NCBI GenBank assembly: GCA_963924555.1
Contig: OZ004582.1
Span: 4,030,001 to 4,094,000 of the forward strand
DNA from: Crambe crambe
Taxonomy: Eukaryota > Porifera > Demospongiae > Poecilosclerida > Crambeidae
Reading direction: 5' to 3'
DNA: 64,000 nt
Shown: positions 20,245 to 31,800 of the stretch, in pieces
Position numbering within the stretch: position 1 is the first letter of the stretch
Layout of the letters: every line of letters begins with the position of its first letter
Notes under the pieces: generated by a model
Told to the model about the DNA's origin: nothing
Databases searched by the model: none
Seen by the model: only the letters and a program-made list of their open reading frames with translations
Program-made: the position numbers and the translations under genes

Positions 20245-22440
20245 CAGTTATTGAGGTCTGAATCAAACATTACAGAAACCGATGTTACAGAAACTGAGAT
20301 ATTCGACAATGCGGATGTGCAAAGTTCCAATCCTATTCCAGTTCCTGAACCCTTGGACGATTCTCAATGCCATGAGTTTCCACTAATACTAACGACAAAA
20401 GCTCCCTGTTCAAAGAATTCTTGCATTTATATCTGTCATACTTAACCTTTTATTACACCCTCTACGATTTTCTTTTCCGAAAACATTTTATAAAGCTGTT
20501 CGAATAGCATCAAACGACAGTCTCGAAAAGAAGCTGTACATCGTATGCCCTAAGGAAAGCTGCAATGCCATTTACGAGGAAGGTCAGAAGATTTGTTACA
20601 ATCCTTGTTATAGGAAAGTATGTCTGACTCATTTAGGCTTTGATAGGCAATTGTCCTTTGGGAAAATGAAATGGACACCTTTTAAGAACTTTCTGTTTAT
20701 TCCCCCTTCGACATGGCTTAAGAAGATGTTTACATCAGAGGAGTTCACCACTCTCTTAGATCGAACCAGCAGTAGCTATGTTCCTTCAATGATGCAGGAT
20801 ATTTTTGATGGAAGGATTTGGAAAGATTTCACAGCACAGGGTTTTCTTGTCAGCAAATTCAACGTAGCATTGATGCTAAACGATTGGTTCAGGCCTTTCA
20901 AAAGATCCGAGTATAAAGTAGCTGCAATAATACTCACAGTGCTGAACTTACCAAGAGAGGAGAGATTTAAAAAGAAGTGGACAATGATAGCAGGTTAGAC
21001 ACTACATGGGGATAAAGGCTAGCAAAGAATCGTATAGGGAATAATAATTATATGTGTGTGGAGATAGTATATACTATTGTATACCTTTTTAGGGATCCTC
21101 ACGAACCCCCAATTCACATAAACAACTTTCTTCAGGTGGTTCTCAGTGTGTGAGGGCAGCTCTGTTATCAGTAGCTTCTGATCTCCCAGCCATCAGAAAG
21201 ATCACCCAATTTCTAGGTCACAAAGCTGACTTGGGTTGTACCAGATGCAAATTTCGGGCTGAACGTGAAGCAGGCACTGTTGGTGCATCAGTTACTATAC
21301 ACCCAAAGCTAGTGAGCCCAGGAAGCACCAGCAAGTTTGTTTGCAAGGAAATGAATACAGGAGTGCAACTACAAAATCAGCTGCTGCAGAGATAGCACAG
21401 AGAAATGGGGTCAGGTACTCAGAACTAGTTAGGCTTCCATACTTCGATATTGTTCGTATGGTAACAGTAGATCCGATGCATACGTTTCTGCTTGGCATGG
21501 TGAAGAGGGAAACGGAGCTAAATCTCGATGTGTTGACACCGGCAGAGAAAAAAATTTTCTACGAAGATTAAAGAAGGTCCGGCTGCCATATGATATCGGT
21601 AGACTACCTTCAAACATCTTCGATTATGATGGACTCAGAGCTGCTCAGTGGAAAACATATATAATAACATGTGCAAGACCATGTATGTACAAACTGCTAC
21701 CACCGAGAGCATACAAAAGCCTTGTCCTACTGGCAAAAACAGTAAGCTATGTTTCTTCACCCATCCTCACACTGGGCAGCTTTGCAAAGAACACTCCAAG
21801 AACATCTTGTAGTATGGCAACTGGGCTGTTACAGTAAATTACCACATGTGCCTCCATATCCCAGATATAATCCTTGACTACGGGCCTCCTCATACTTTCT
21901 GGTGTTTTGATGTTAGCAGGCACCCCTAACAGCAATCGGTGTGTAGAGTTGGAAGTAGCCAATCGGTTCTTGAGGGATTTCAATTATAGCCACACAGACC
22001 TACCCAACATTGATGTATTGGACATTCCCACTGAAAGCCTTTATGGAAGTAACCTGGAGTACATCAAACCAAGGATTAGTATGGTCGCTGTTCAGTTAAT
22101 GGACAAAACTTTTCGAGTGAATTTAACTCTACTGATCGTGGTAGTGCCATGTTTGTTGATGAAACATGTATGCTGTGTCCATATTTTGGTAAACTACTTC
22201 ACAGTAACTGCTGTAATATGTCAGCAACCCAAAATTCACCATCTCTCTTATGTACATTGGATGAAGTTCAAGTCTGAGAAAGCAGACCCTCTATCAGACT
22301 TGTATATGGTTACGAGGAACTTTTATCGAACAGAATTCTCTCTCCACGGAGATTCTTATGCAGATGTGTACTTGTGAGTACTAAAGAGAATCCATCATTT
22401 TATTTCATTTCGGATCTGCCAAAATAGTGCATTGTAAGTA
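20245..22440 (+). pseudogene. EnSpm/CACTA-type transposase, degenerate copy
   Basis: It shares long stretches with the better-preserved transposase at 35572-38536. There is an N-terminal region (VQRILAFISVILNLLLHPL, 20417-20473; LYIVCPKESCNA), STWLKKMFTSEEF and WFRPFKRSEYKVAA up to an AG/GT boundary at 20994, then from about 21136 CVRAALLSVASDLPA, FLGHKADLGCTRCKF, VRMVTVDPMHTFLLGM (the tnp2-type DxxH segment), and PDIILDYGPPHTFWCF. Deletions and frameshifts (for example near 21330, 21570 and 21800) inactivate it. No terminal repeats like CACAGGTAATC are visible, so it is an incomplete insertion. It abuts the truncated gag of the minus-strand gypsy copy at about 20107. Confidence 0.8.
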
Positions 22441-23435
22441 ATATTGGGTAAACTAAGAATTGGGGGTTCATGCTTATGCAGAAAAAAAAAATTTTTTGTA
22501 CTGTAGCTAGCTATCATTAAAGAACTTACTTGTGACAATATTATTAATTTTTTCACAGGATTTGAATTATAATTTGAACTCTTGAGTCACCACAATGAAC
22601 ATCAAACTGAGCTGAGTTATATTATCCTGTCTTTGTACTCTAGTCGACCCTTTTCCTCTTTTTAATTATTATGCTTGCTAATTGTCATGTATGACAATAT
22701 TTGAGGTTAGTTCACTAGGTACTTGAGATCCGCTACTTATTCTATATAATGTGCACCATTATTCCAGCTAGCAAGTCATGCATGTGGCTTGTCATCTAGT
22801 CTAGTAAGGGTGAAGGACTGCATTCTTGTGCGTTACTGTCACCATATGTACTGATGAAAGTGCCAATTTACAATACCACACTGTAGACTAATGGCTTTAC
22901 AGTGTCCATTATGAGGACAACCTGTAATTATATAATTTTCTCACAAGATGTCGATATTCAATTATTTTGAAGGGCAGAATGCTGAGGTTCTTACCAATAT
23001 TTTTTCTGAAATGCCTTGTCATTTCATTTTGTTTGCGTGCCTTACACAGGTTCACATTGCACTTCATGCTTTGTTGATACCCTAAAATTATGTAAATTGG
23101 TTTTGGTCACAACACACACTGCCTTGTACTTCACTCTTCACATTAAGTAGCAGGTTTCTATCCAGAGGGTCTGGATTCACATTTGGGGAATTGGACTGAG
23201 TCGGATGATTTCTATCTGGAGGATCTCTAGGATCATGGTAATTAACCTCTCCCCTAACTCCTTTCAGGTTGGCATCTGCCTATCATGTTTTACATGAACA
23301 AACAATTCCCCCGCCTATTAAGCTCAGTCAAATCAACTATTCTACACAGCAAAATGACTATACAGCTCTATTGGAAGTTGATTTTAGATATGGACAAACA
23401 GTCCAGCAGCTTAATTTAAGGACTGAGCTAGCAGT
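22441..23435. other. No gene recognised
   Basis: AT-rich region after the transposase remnant. An open frame at 23269 has no recognisable domain. Confidence 0.45.
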
Positions 23436-23668
23436 GCAGGGGTGCTGGAAGCTATTTTTGACTGAGGGGGCACTCGCATCATTGTACAGTGTGCATTTCA
23501 ACGAATTATTGATCACATCTTTTCCTTCTATCATTTAGCTATAAATTCATTAGCTACGGCATTAAGGTCTATGTCATCTAATGGCTACTAAGGAGTGCCT
23601 CCAAGGCCCCCCCAGTTCAATCTGGGGGGCCAGTGCCCCCCCGACCCCCCTGCTTCCAGCACCTATGC
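23436..23668. mobile_element. MITE with CATAGGTGCTGGAAGC-type ends
   Basis: The left end GCAGGGGTGCTGGAAGC (about 23437) is mirrored by GCTTCCAGCACCTATG (ending 23668). The right interior contains GGGGGGCC..GCCCCCCCGACCCCCC. A CAGTG flank is repeated on both sides. Similar GGGGGGCC-rich elements are at 32558-32965 and 43933-44155. Confidence 0.65.
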
Positions 23669-24983
23669 AGTGTATTTACATAGCTGTATATCACACCTTG
23701 TCTAGTTCAGGAAATCACCTATTCATTCCAGATTATGCTGGCATAATTTATAAGGCTGGTCCTACTCGTCTGTTGGGGGGGGGGGGGGGGGGGGGAAGCT
23801 GTAGAAATTGCACTCATGACTCTATACTACCTATCATGTCATAATTATGCATACTTATTATCACATTCCTTTTTGGGTCATGTGGATCCAGTGGCAGATT
23901 CAGGGAGAAGCGCGAGAGGCGTGCGCCCCCACGCCGCGCTGCGTATCGATACGTCACGGATGTTTTTTGATTACAACTTAGTCGTTTAATTTAACATACG
24001 GTAGGGGCGTGTCAACCATAGCAACCACAATGCTTGTACATAGCAACTCATGCACAACTTCCTGGAGTTGTGGAATGGAAACTATTCATGCTGGAGCCTA
24101 GAGCTTTGGTTATCAGAGAGCGCGGTAGCGCTCTCTATGTAGGGATGACCTATGACCCTCCATAGGACTAATACAAAATGAAGTTGGATTTTCTCAGAAA
24201 ACAGTAAGTTGTAGCTGCTATGACTGCTTACCCTGTATTTCATGCACATTCTTATCATGCAGGAGAATTTTGGAGGCTGAAAGACTTAACACGGAAGAGC
24301 AGTAAAAATGCACTTTTTCATGATTTCTTATTTTCTTGTTCTTAATCATAATATTCATCATAATAATGGCACGATCTGCAGAAAAATTGGGCCGTGCTTG
24401 GGTCATGTTCTATATATGAATCTGTTCCATTTTACTCGGACCAGGTCCACGTCCCATCGGTTTAGCTTCTAGTTCACTCAGAAAAAAGCCTCTTTCTTAA
24501 TAGCCTGCCAACTAACGAGCAGCCATTAAGCACGAACGCGCATGCGTGCGTATAATAGTTGCCATGACATAACGTAGTTCAGCTGTCTTTCGAGCGAATG
24601 TGGTGTATTTCTTGACTTCCAAAGCGTAACTTTGACAATTTTTGAGATAAGTTACTAGCTATCTATAGCTAACCTTTGAGATAAGTTAGTTAGCTATATT
24701 TAAAAAAACTCCCAAGCCAGCTAACTAGCTAGGTAGCTACCTGTGAAATACACAGGAAGTTACATTTACTAGCTGGCTAATTGCAAGGCCTATAGCCTGT
24801 ATTTACACTATTTATTAAACAACTAACAAACAAACTAACAACAGCAATTCATGTAGCTATAATATTACCTATCTTATACATTGTATACTATATCATATTT
24901 TACTTAGCGAGGCCTATACAGCCTGTATAGCTACACACTATAAAACAACAATTCATAGCTATATTACCTATCTATTACGATAA
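23669..24983. other. Gene-free stretch with a long G run
   Basis: A run of about 20 G at 23776-23796 is the main feature. A hairpin of the AGAGAGYGC family lies at 24115-24136 with a C:G pair where the copy at 12652 has T:A. A CAGTGGCAGATTCAGGG motif at 23889 resembles a hAT-type element end. No coding sequence. Confidence 0.5.
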
Positions 24984-27200
24984 TTATGGCTTCGGCAAAG
25001 TGAAACAGTACCATGATAAGCACAAAAATGATATGAAAACCAAATTTAAACAATATTATGAAAAGAACAAAGAAGATATGAGATCAAAATTCAAACAAAA
25101 TTATGAAAAGAGTAAAGATGCCATGAAATCAAAATTTAAACAAAATTACGAAGAGAGAAAAGATGCTGCAAAATACAAATCTAGGCTAAATTATGAAAAG
25201 AACAAAAATGCCATGAAGTCTAAATTTAAACTGTATTATGAAAAAAAACAAAGATGCCATGAAATCTGAATTTAAACAGCATTATGCAAAGAACATAGAT
25301 GCCCTCACCCAAAAAATGAAAGAGTACAATAAAAAGCACAAATTTTCTATTAAATCCAAAATGAATGCATATTATAAAAAAAATAAAGAACGTCTCTGCT
25401 CTCTCAGGAGAAAAATTACCGAAAAAACTGTGACAAAATGAAAGCAGCTAGTTGTGCCTACTATAGATTTAATACTGAAGCAAGGAAAGCTGCTTATTCA
25501 AGGAAGGCAAAAGCTGTTATAAAAAGAGCTAGACAGTACTATGCCAAGAACAGAGCCTACATTTGTGCTAATCAAAGGCGAAAGTATGAATTAGCAGAAC
25601 CAAAGCCACTGGCTAAAATGTTTTATGTACACAAAATAAAGAAAAATCTGATGTGCAATACTAGATTGTTGTCTAAACTAATAGACACTTTTGAAAACGA
25701 GCATACCAGTGCATCCAATAAGATACCAAAAGGCAATCGCAAGACTGCAATTTCTAATCTGGCAGCACAGAGAGTTGTATGCAAAGCTATGCAGGTACGC
25801 AAGCAATATGTCGGTGCCTTGCTCAAAGCTGTCAGATATATAAATGCACTTAAAATCAAAGAAATGGCAGACTTTGGTGAGGGTTTGCACTCGGCTCATA
25901 GTGAGCCATACTTCTATGATTCTGCATACCTCTTTGTAAAAAGGCCTGATATTTTGACTATAGACCAAAGTGGGATATGTAGGCAAGAAGAGAATGTTTC
26001 TGAGAGTACTGTTAGTAATATCCCACATACATGGAAATGTAGTACAAAGTGCAAACCTCTCACCGAGTCAGAAGTGAGTAGTATACTTGATTTTAAGTCA
26101 CAGTTCGAGAACCGGATTCATGAACTGTCACAGGTTTTGGACAATATTGATGGTGGTTGTCCAAACTACCATTACAGTAAGGATTTAAGTAGTCAATCTA
26201 GAGAACTCAAAGGGCACAGCTTACTCTGTTACACGGGTACAGAATGCAAAAGCAGACTTAGGATTCTGAGATCAGCTGCCACTCATTATCCTATTTTGCG
26301 TTCTTTATTACGTGCTGTGTATGTTACTATTAATAGCCTGCACAGTGTATCTAAGCTTGATGAAGCACTCAAGTCTGGTGACTTTGCCTTTCTAATGAAC
26401 AATATAGATGGTGATTCTGAATCTCTTTTGAGTAATGATGTGGAAAAACCTCATGAGCTTACTGAAATAGCACACTCAGTCCTGAGAAGGAGAGATCTAG
26501 AATTGCATCTTCATGTCACTCATGCTGGGCTAATAGCTGAGTATCAAAAGGCAGTTGAGGACTATCCTCAGAATCCATGCTGTAGCTGTCAGCAGTTACA
26601 TCAACGCAGAAACGTAACCAAAGTTAATTTCTCAAATAAATTGGGAAACACTGTGTGGCCTGCGCTGAAACAGTTCATGCTAAGAGACAACAAACAAGTT
26701 GCAGATGAGACACATTTCATGTGCAACTACTGTAAATCTAGTATGAAACATGATAAAATGCCACCACGCTGTGTGCTCAATGGTTTAGAGGTGATTCCCA
26801 TTCCAGAAGAGCTGAAAAATTTGGATTGCTTGAGTAAGCAGTTCATTCAACGTGCCAAAAGTTATCAAACTGTTGTTAGGTTAGGCACTTACACAAATAA
26901 AGTACCCACATACAATTCATTACAGGCATGCAGGGTACAATGTTCTTCCTTCCTTTGCCTCTGGGAAAGACCCTAAAGACTTTTAGATCAGGTTAACCAT
27001 CCAGTTACATCTCTAGCCAGTCCTGAACTCTATATCATAGTCAATGGTAAGCCTACCACTAACAAAATGGTGTGGCGCAGCCTTGTGAATGTCAAAGATA
27101 TCAAGAGAGCTGTAGAGAAGCTCAGACAAATCAACTGGCTTTATAAAGACGTAGATGACAGTTCTCTAGACACAACACTCAAGGAAGTCGTAGAAGTAGT
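24984..27200 (+). pseudogene. Helitron-type replicase N-terminal half, frameshifted
   Basis: It starts with a Lys-rich repeat region (25000-25440), then a long open frame (25438-26976, 512 residues). The frame carries a YYAKNRAYI basic segment, the CYTGTECKSRLRILR region, a cysteine cluster (NPCCSCQQLHQRR..HFMCNYCKSSMKH) and LNGLEVIPIPEELKNLD..QTVVRLGTYTNKVP. This order is typical of the region upstream of the Rep domain in animal Helitron proteins. The family signature continues out of frame after about 26930 and again as VNGKPTTNKMVWRSLVNV to about 27200. The Rep HUH motif and the helicase are absent, so only the 5' part survives. Frameshifts sit at A-runs (25250, 25376). Confidence 0.75.
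25005..25330 (+). repeat. 66-bp coding tandem repeat (KSKFKQNYEKNKDAM units)
   Basis: Five to six diverged units of about 66 bp encode 22-residue, Lys/Tyr/Asn-rich repeats of the K-x-KFKQ-x-YEKNK-x-AM type at the N-terminus of the Helitron-like protein. Confidence 0.8.
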
Positions 27201-27639
27201 AAGTAACGCTTCTAGCACTATCTCCACCTTCTCTTCCTGTACAATAATGTCTTATCTATGCTCTGATTACATGGAGTGTATACGTACAGTCATCCCACCT
27301 TCCCATTGATTCATTCAATTTTCACACTAAAATGTTTTCATTACCAAAAAGGCTGCATAACTATGGACAATTGCATAATTCATGATTCATTTAATTCACT
27401 GGTACAATTGAATGTAGCTACTCATTTCACTGCATGTACTTGGTGCTCACAATTCAACCTCTGATAAAGGACAGTCTCAACAACCTAAAGCATGCTAAGA
27501 GTGACTGCTAATAGATTTTCACCTCTGAAAGAGGAGAGCCTCTAGTATTCTACTATTAGGGAGGTTTCAATATTATAGTCAGATGCCAGTAGCTATTATG
27601 GTAGATGTCAATTAGCTACAATAATTCCATTCATAGGCT
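27201..27639. other. No gene recognised
   Basis: AT-rich spacer following the Helitron fragment. No Helitron-type 3' hairpin with CTRR is evident. Confidence 0.4.
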
Positions 27640-27785
27640 TGATGTAGGGATGATAATAAGTCAAACCTTTTTCTTTCCACAATTTCTTCCCTTGTTTCTT
27701 TATTTTTTTGTACACTGTTTTTTGTCATCCCTACATCACCTTTCATTTTTTTTAAATGTTTTTTCCCTTACTTGTAACAATACAT
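27640..27785. mobile_element. Short MITE of the GTAGGGATGA family
   Basis: GATGTAGGGATGA (27645) and GTCATCCCTACATC (27723) are inverted. The right end TTTTTTCCCTTACTTGTAAC matches the ends of the fold-back family seen at 13386 and 10255. The left outer arm is lost or very short. Confidence 0.55.
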
Positions 27786-27814
27786 GTAGCTAGATAATAT
27801 AAGTGAGTATACAA

Positions 27815-28290
27815 ATAAGATCACAGAGTTATCCTGGAGAAGCTGTGCAGGGTTTGTGGCAAGCTTATAGCCACAAAATCAGGGCATCTGATGACCTACT
27901 CAACATCTTTGGGGTGTCGGCAGAATCTGATAACCCAAACATGCACTTTTTGCCATGCTTGCAAACTTGTCACAGAGCTACCACTACCTGCCAACATAGA
28001 ACAGTGATTATTGAGGGGTGGTGTAGGCATAATGACAGTTCTTGTACTGTTTGTGAGCACTACACAGTGATTCAGAGACTACCGAGAGACCTTCCCCAAA
28101 GCAACTGTGCTCCCAAAAATGCACATGTTAGAAGAGCATGTCGTGGCATGGCTCCACAGATAGCATGCAGGGTTCGGGTTACGGAGAACAAGGAGCCGAG
28201 AGTATCCATGCGTACTTTAACTCGCTTGCATAGAACATCCTGGCCCATGTCAGGCCAAAACTATTCATCTCATTACATTGTTAAATTTTA
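27815..28290 (+). pseudogene. Zinc-rich mobile gene fragment (possibly N-RAG-TP-like)
   Basis: In three alternating frames the sequence reads LCRVCGKLIATKSG, then SDDLLNIFGVSAESDNPN, FCHACKLV, CTVCEHY and PKMHMLEEHVVAWLHR. CxxC..CxxC clusters in this order resemble transposon-encoded proteins related to the RAG1 N-terminus (called N-RAG-TP in invertebrates). That assignment is tentative. Several frameshifts in under 500 bp show it is decayed, and the PKMHMLEEHV block is common to another repetitive family, so it may be a chimera. Confidence 0.45.
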
Positions 28291-28952
28291 AAAAAAAAAA
28301 TGTGCTAGCGGCAATTAAGTCAGACCGGATGTAGTGTAAAAAAAAATTGTAATTGTATCCTGTCTAACATGACAAGATTGGTACTGAAATAGCGCTATAT
28401 GACCTTTGTGCTAATATAAACAATGCTGGAGTCACCTTTACCACGTGCTAAGTTCTAGAACAACAGGTTAGCGTTTGTCCTGGTTCTTCATAGTGAAGAT
28501 ACAGGAGTTTTAACTGAGGTACTTCATAACAAGGCATGCAAAGGGGTGAGAGAAAAAGATGTCTGGAGGAGAGGCTAGAGTTTTTGAAGAGGTGAGACTT
28601 ACTGGTTAAGTAGATCAAGGAATGGTGTATCTGGTTCTGTTACAGCTTTCTACTGTCTATTTTTTTTTCTTTCTGTTATAAGAAAAGGAAAAAATCTACA
28701 TCATAAACTTCATATCATCATACTTACAGGTCCTAAATATGTACCCGTATCAATGTCAGAGGGTGCAATATGAAGCAAGTGGTGTACTTTAGTCGATCAA
28801 CTGGATCAGAAAGGTCCTTCCACAGGGAGGCGTTGCCCTTCCACAGTGAAATGGCAAGTCGCTGGAAAAGATGACACATTGAATAAAACATCCGTGACGT
28901 ACGATAATTATATTAATAGCTGTAGCGACCACTTACCTATTAATTGGTGCGG
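28291..28952. other. No gene recognised
   Basis: AT-rich spacer without coding signal. Confidence 0.45.
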
Positions 28953-29097
28953 AATGTCTAGAAAGAGGCAATTGGCACTGTCCGCCTTTTTTTCTTCAAG
29001 CAAAAGGATAGAAAATGAAGAAGGTACTGGAAGTGGGAATGCTGGATCGGGTGAACAGCTGCAACAGCCTCATGGTGGTACTGGAAGTGGGCAGTGA
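28953..29097 (+). pseudogene. Possible N-terminus of a hAT/TTF-type transposase
   Basis: MSRKRQLALSAFFSSSKR followed by a Gly/Ser-rich stretch to a stop at 29097. A basic start followed by a SAFF/SxFF motif is typical of the first residues of hAT proteins of the ZMYM/TTF class. It could be the N-terminus of the fragment at 29975-30325, but the middle is missing. Confidence 0.35.
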
Positions 29098-29634
29098 ATG
29101 AACAGGTACTACCAAGTAATGCATGGAATCATAGATAAAAGAAGGAGGAGGGATTGGAAACGTTTTGTATTAGTACTACGTAAATGACGTCACTTCCTGC
29201 TTTGTTGGCGCGTTTCTCATAATTATGGCGCGCTCTATCTAGCTAGCTCAGACCTCTAGCTTATTATGCTTATATTTAGTACTGTATGGACGTAGCCGCT
29301 ACATCATAGTTACTGTGGTGCTTTATCAACAAAAGGCAAGTCTTGGATCTACGTTTTATCTATGGTTTCACCTGGCTCATATCCTTTGTGTAGTTTTTTT
29401 ACTGAGAGAGGAGCAGCAAAGTGACTACTGTAAGTTAAGTTATGTTTTTTGGTGTGTATGATAATAGTAGGATTAGCTTTATACAAACTGCATAGAGTGA
29501 AACAGTATTAATAACCCATAGAAGACGTAAAATCTGTGGGGTTTTCCCATGATAGTGAGACACAAAAATAGCTGAATTACTTAGTTAAAGCCATGAATGA
29601 CTGTATAAATTATTTCATGATGACTACTGTATAG
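29098..29634. other. No gene recognised
   Basis: Spacer; short CpG-containing part at 29195-29235 only. Confidence 0.4.
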
Positions 29635-29896
29635 ATGGGTGGGCGCAAATTTCGTCTTGGAAAAAGAAAAAATGATGAGAGAAAGCGGCAGATGGAAGGA
29701 AGAAATAAGCCTGGAAGGCCCCCCAAAACTAAGAAGGTATACCCAGTTAAAATAATATCGAATGTAAACAGTTAAATCTTGCTTGGATTCTGCTCAGTCA
29801 CTGAGGGTTCAACGTTCCTTTGCCATGGAACCTGTCAGGGGAAACTCCAGTAGAAAAAAGCGATTATTTCAGGGTTGTGAGATGATTGACAACTAA
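29635..29896 (+). CDS. Small two-exon basic protein with AT-hook-like motif
   Basis: The ATG at 29635 opens a 34-codon exon ending at a GTATAC donor (29737). The next exon starts at 29798 after TTCTGCTCAG and stops at 29896, giving 66 residues. The first exon is very basic and contains KPGRPPK, close to the PGRP core of AT-hooks; the second contains SSRKKR. No family is recognised. It may be the 5' end of a mobile gene rather than a complete gene. Confidence 0.3.
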
Positions 29897-29974
29897 GTAA
29901 CTATAACAATACATAGATGATCACAGCAGCACAGCAATGATGAGAAAATTGATCAGCTGAGAGTCTCTTTCCTT

Positions 29975-30325
29975 GAAGATCTACCAGAACCCTGACATAT
30001 TTCTTCAAGAGGTGAGATTCTGGATAAGGAAATGGAATGATGTACCTGAGACTCTTTCTCAAGTTTTGAGTGTAAATGATATTCCCTAATATTATCACTA
30101 TTTTCAGAATTCTAACAATTATTCTGGTGGTAATTCAGCCTTGAAATACATCAAAACTGATTCACGATCTACTATGGGACAGAAGCGTCTCAATTCATTG
30201 TTACTTCTTTATATTCATAAGGACAATCCTCTATAATTATTATGACCGTATTGTTGACATATTTTCTAACAAATATCCCAGAAGAATGCTTTTACAGAAT
30301 CCTTTATCAGAGACAGATCAATGAA
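29975..30325 (+). pseudogene. hAT transposase C-terminal dimerisation fragment
   Basis: About 29990-30090 reads FLQEVRFWIRKWNDVPETL. After an AG at about 30107 comes NSALKYIKTDSRSTMGQKRLNSLLLLYIHKD, then (one frame over) YDRIVDIFSNKYPRRMLL. This is the C-terminal hAT dimerisation region of the ZMYM/P-inhibitor-like class (STMGQ-RLN-L-L-IH-D). One frameshift at about 30233 and the missing DDE core make it a remnant. Confidence 0.7.
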
Positions 30326-30524
30326 TCCTAGCTAGATTGTATGCACTTTCAATTATCCCCCTTATGCATGATGGCTAGCCACAAAGGTTTGGATGGTACA
30401 ATATAATTCATTGCAGTTTACGCGTCCAAAACGGTGGTTAGACCAAAGTGGGCGTGGTCAGGCAAAAAATTTTCCCCACACATACACAGCGTCTCCCCCC
30501 TTTCAAAATCCTAGATCCGCCACT
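30326..30524. other. Right end of a hAT-type non-autonomous element
   Basis: The sequence ends in CTAGATCCGCCACTG (about 30511-30525), the complement of the common CAGTGGCGGATCTAG hAT-type end. A similar CAAAATCCTAG segment starts the window (12-25). The left end was not found. Confidence 0.4.
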
Positions 30525-30800
30525 GATCTCTCTTATAGCCATGCTTTTATGATTCATGCTATTAACTTTTTATACTCGCTGTTAGTTAGTTGATTTCAAT
30601 AGGTTATGGGCCCAGACATGACTGTCTGAACTTTTAGTAAGCTAGTAGTGAGTTTGAGAATCGGTAGATAGAAAAAGCATGATGGCAGAAGGGAAAATAT
30701 TGTCTATCATACCACTGAATGGCAGTTACTATCCGACCAGTGTAGGATGGTACTTATCAAGGAATGTCTATGGGGGAACTGAAGAATAACCAGATCCAGA
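30525..30800 (+). pseudogene. Ty1/copia fragment: LTR end, primer site, start of gag
   Basis: LTR-like AT-rich sequence ends near 30598 and is followed by GGTTATGGGCCCAG. The ATG at 30680 then opens a gag N-terminus (KILSIIPLNGSYYPTS; one frame over CRMVLIKECLW), the standard copia I-PLNGSNYP..CRM.LI...LW start. Frameshifts occur at about 30735. Only the first 30-40 codons survive before unrelated sequence and the minus-strand gypsy LTR. Confidence 0.6.
30602..30615 (+). promoter_or_regulatory. Candidate copia primer binding site (half-tRNA type)
   Basis: GGTTATGGGCCCAG is the complement of the initiator tRNA-Met anticodon stem-loop sequence, as used by copia-class elements that prime from a cut tRNA half. 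Its place between an LTR-like end and a copia gag start supports the call. Confidence 0.6.
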
Positions 30801-30839
30801 TTGTTGGGGATCTTGAGCTAGTTTTGACCGGCCCAAACC

Positions 30840-31782
30840 CAACTGAGTCAGAGAAGTAAAAGTATTTTAAATTTTATCTCTAACTGAAATGACCGCCTCG
30901 TGGCTTTCTTTTTATAGCCAGGCATAAATGTGGGTGTGTGCATGATGAATATCATTAGCACACAAATAACCACATAATCAGCAAAAGTGTTAATTGTACT
31001 CGATGTCCTTGAGGAGAGTCTCCAACATCTCCCCCTCCTTTTTGTGGCGGTAGCCACTGTAGCTGAGGTGTGTCTGTCCTTTCCACGCTCCAATCTTGCC
31101 TGCTCAATGCATCTGCATTCGAATTAGCTGACCCTTGTTTGTATCTGATTTCAAAATCGAAATGTTGCAAGGCCAAAACCCATCTCATTACTTTTGGTCC
31201 TGCCTTCGTTAGTTGTCTCCAGTAAGTGAGTGCCTTGTGGTCGGTCACCACAACAAACTTGGCTCCCAACAGGTACAACGCAAAGTGGAGCACTCCCTCC
31301 ACCATGGCCAATGCTTCCAACTCAATTATAGCATAGTTGGCTTCTCTTGGGAGCAACTTTCTGCTCCAATAAGCAATGGGATGAAGTCCATCCTCCCACT
31401 CTTGTGCCAATACAGCCCCTAGTCCAACACCGCTGGCGTCTGTAGCCAGAGCAAACTGCTTGGTGAAGTCTGGAGCCTTCAAAACTGGTTGTGCCACCAG
31501 TACCTCTTTGATTTTCTCAAAGGTCTGGTCCAGTTAATCTTGTCCGGTGATTCCTTTCTTGTGGCATCTGTCAATGGAGCAACTATGGTTGCCTGATTGG
31601 GAATGAATCTTCTGTAGAAATTGACTAGTCCCGAAAATGCCCTCATACTCTTCTTCGTCACTGGCCTGACATATTGCTGAATTGCCTTAATTTTTTGCCT
31701 CTTGAACTGACATCTTGCCATTTCCCACTCTATATCCCAGAAAATTTAGAGTAGCTCCTCCCAAGTGACACTTCTTCAATTT
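30840..31782 (-). pseudogene. 3' part of a Ty3/gypsy copy with polypurine tract and LTR
   Basis: Reading leftward from the CACTA insertion site: the end of RT (FLGYRVGNG; ALSGLVNFYRRF region, 31720-31560) and RNase H (31497-31110: KQFALATDASGVGLGAVLAQE, FVVVTDHKAL, NSNADALSRQ). Directly after it comes a purine tract (31043-31028 on the minus strand) and an LTR-like start TGTTGGA at 31027. The LTR contains a TATAAAAAG box near 30918 and extends to about 30840. There is no integrase between RNase H and the LTR. Stops and frame changes (near 31690 and 31530) make it inactive. Its 5' portion is at 40421-41060. Confidence 0.75.
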
Positions 31783-31800
31783 GATCACAGGTAATCTTTC

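Noticed and set aside
27067-27309. Independent small gene downstream of the Helitron-like frame
   Set aside because: Its first part continues the Helitron family pattern (VNGKPTTNKMVWRSLVNV), so it is the same gene after a frameshift.
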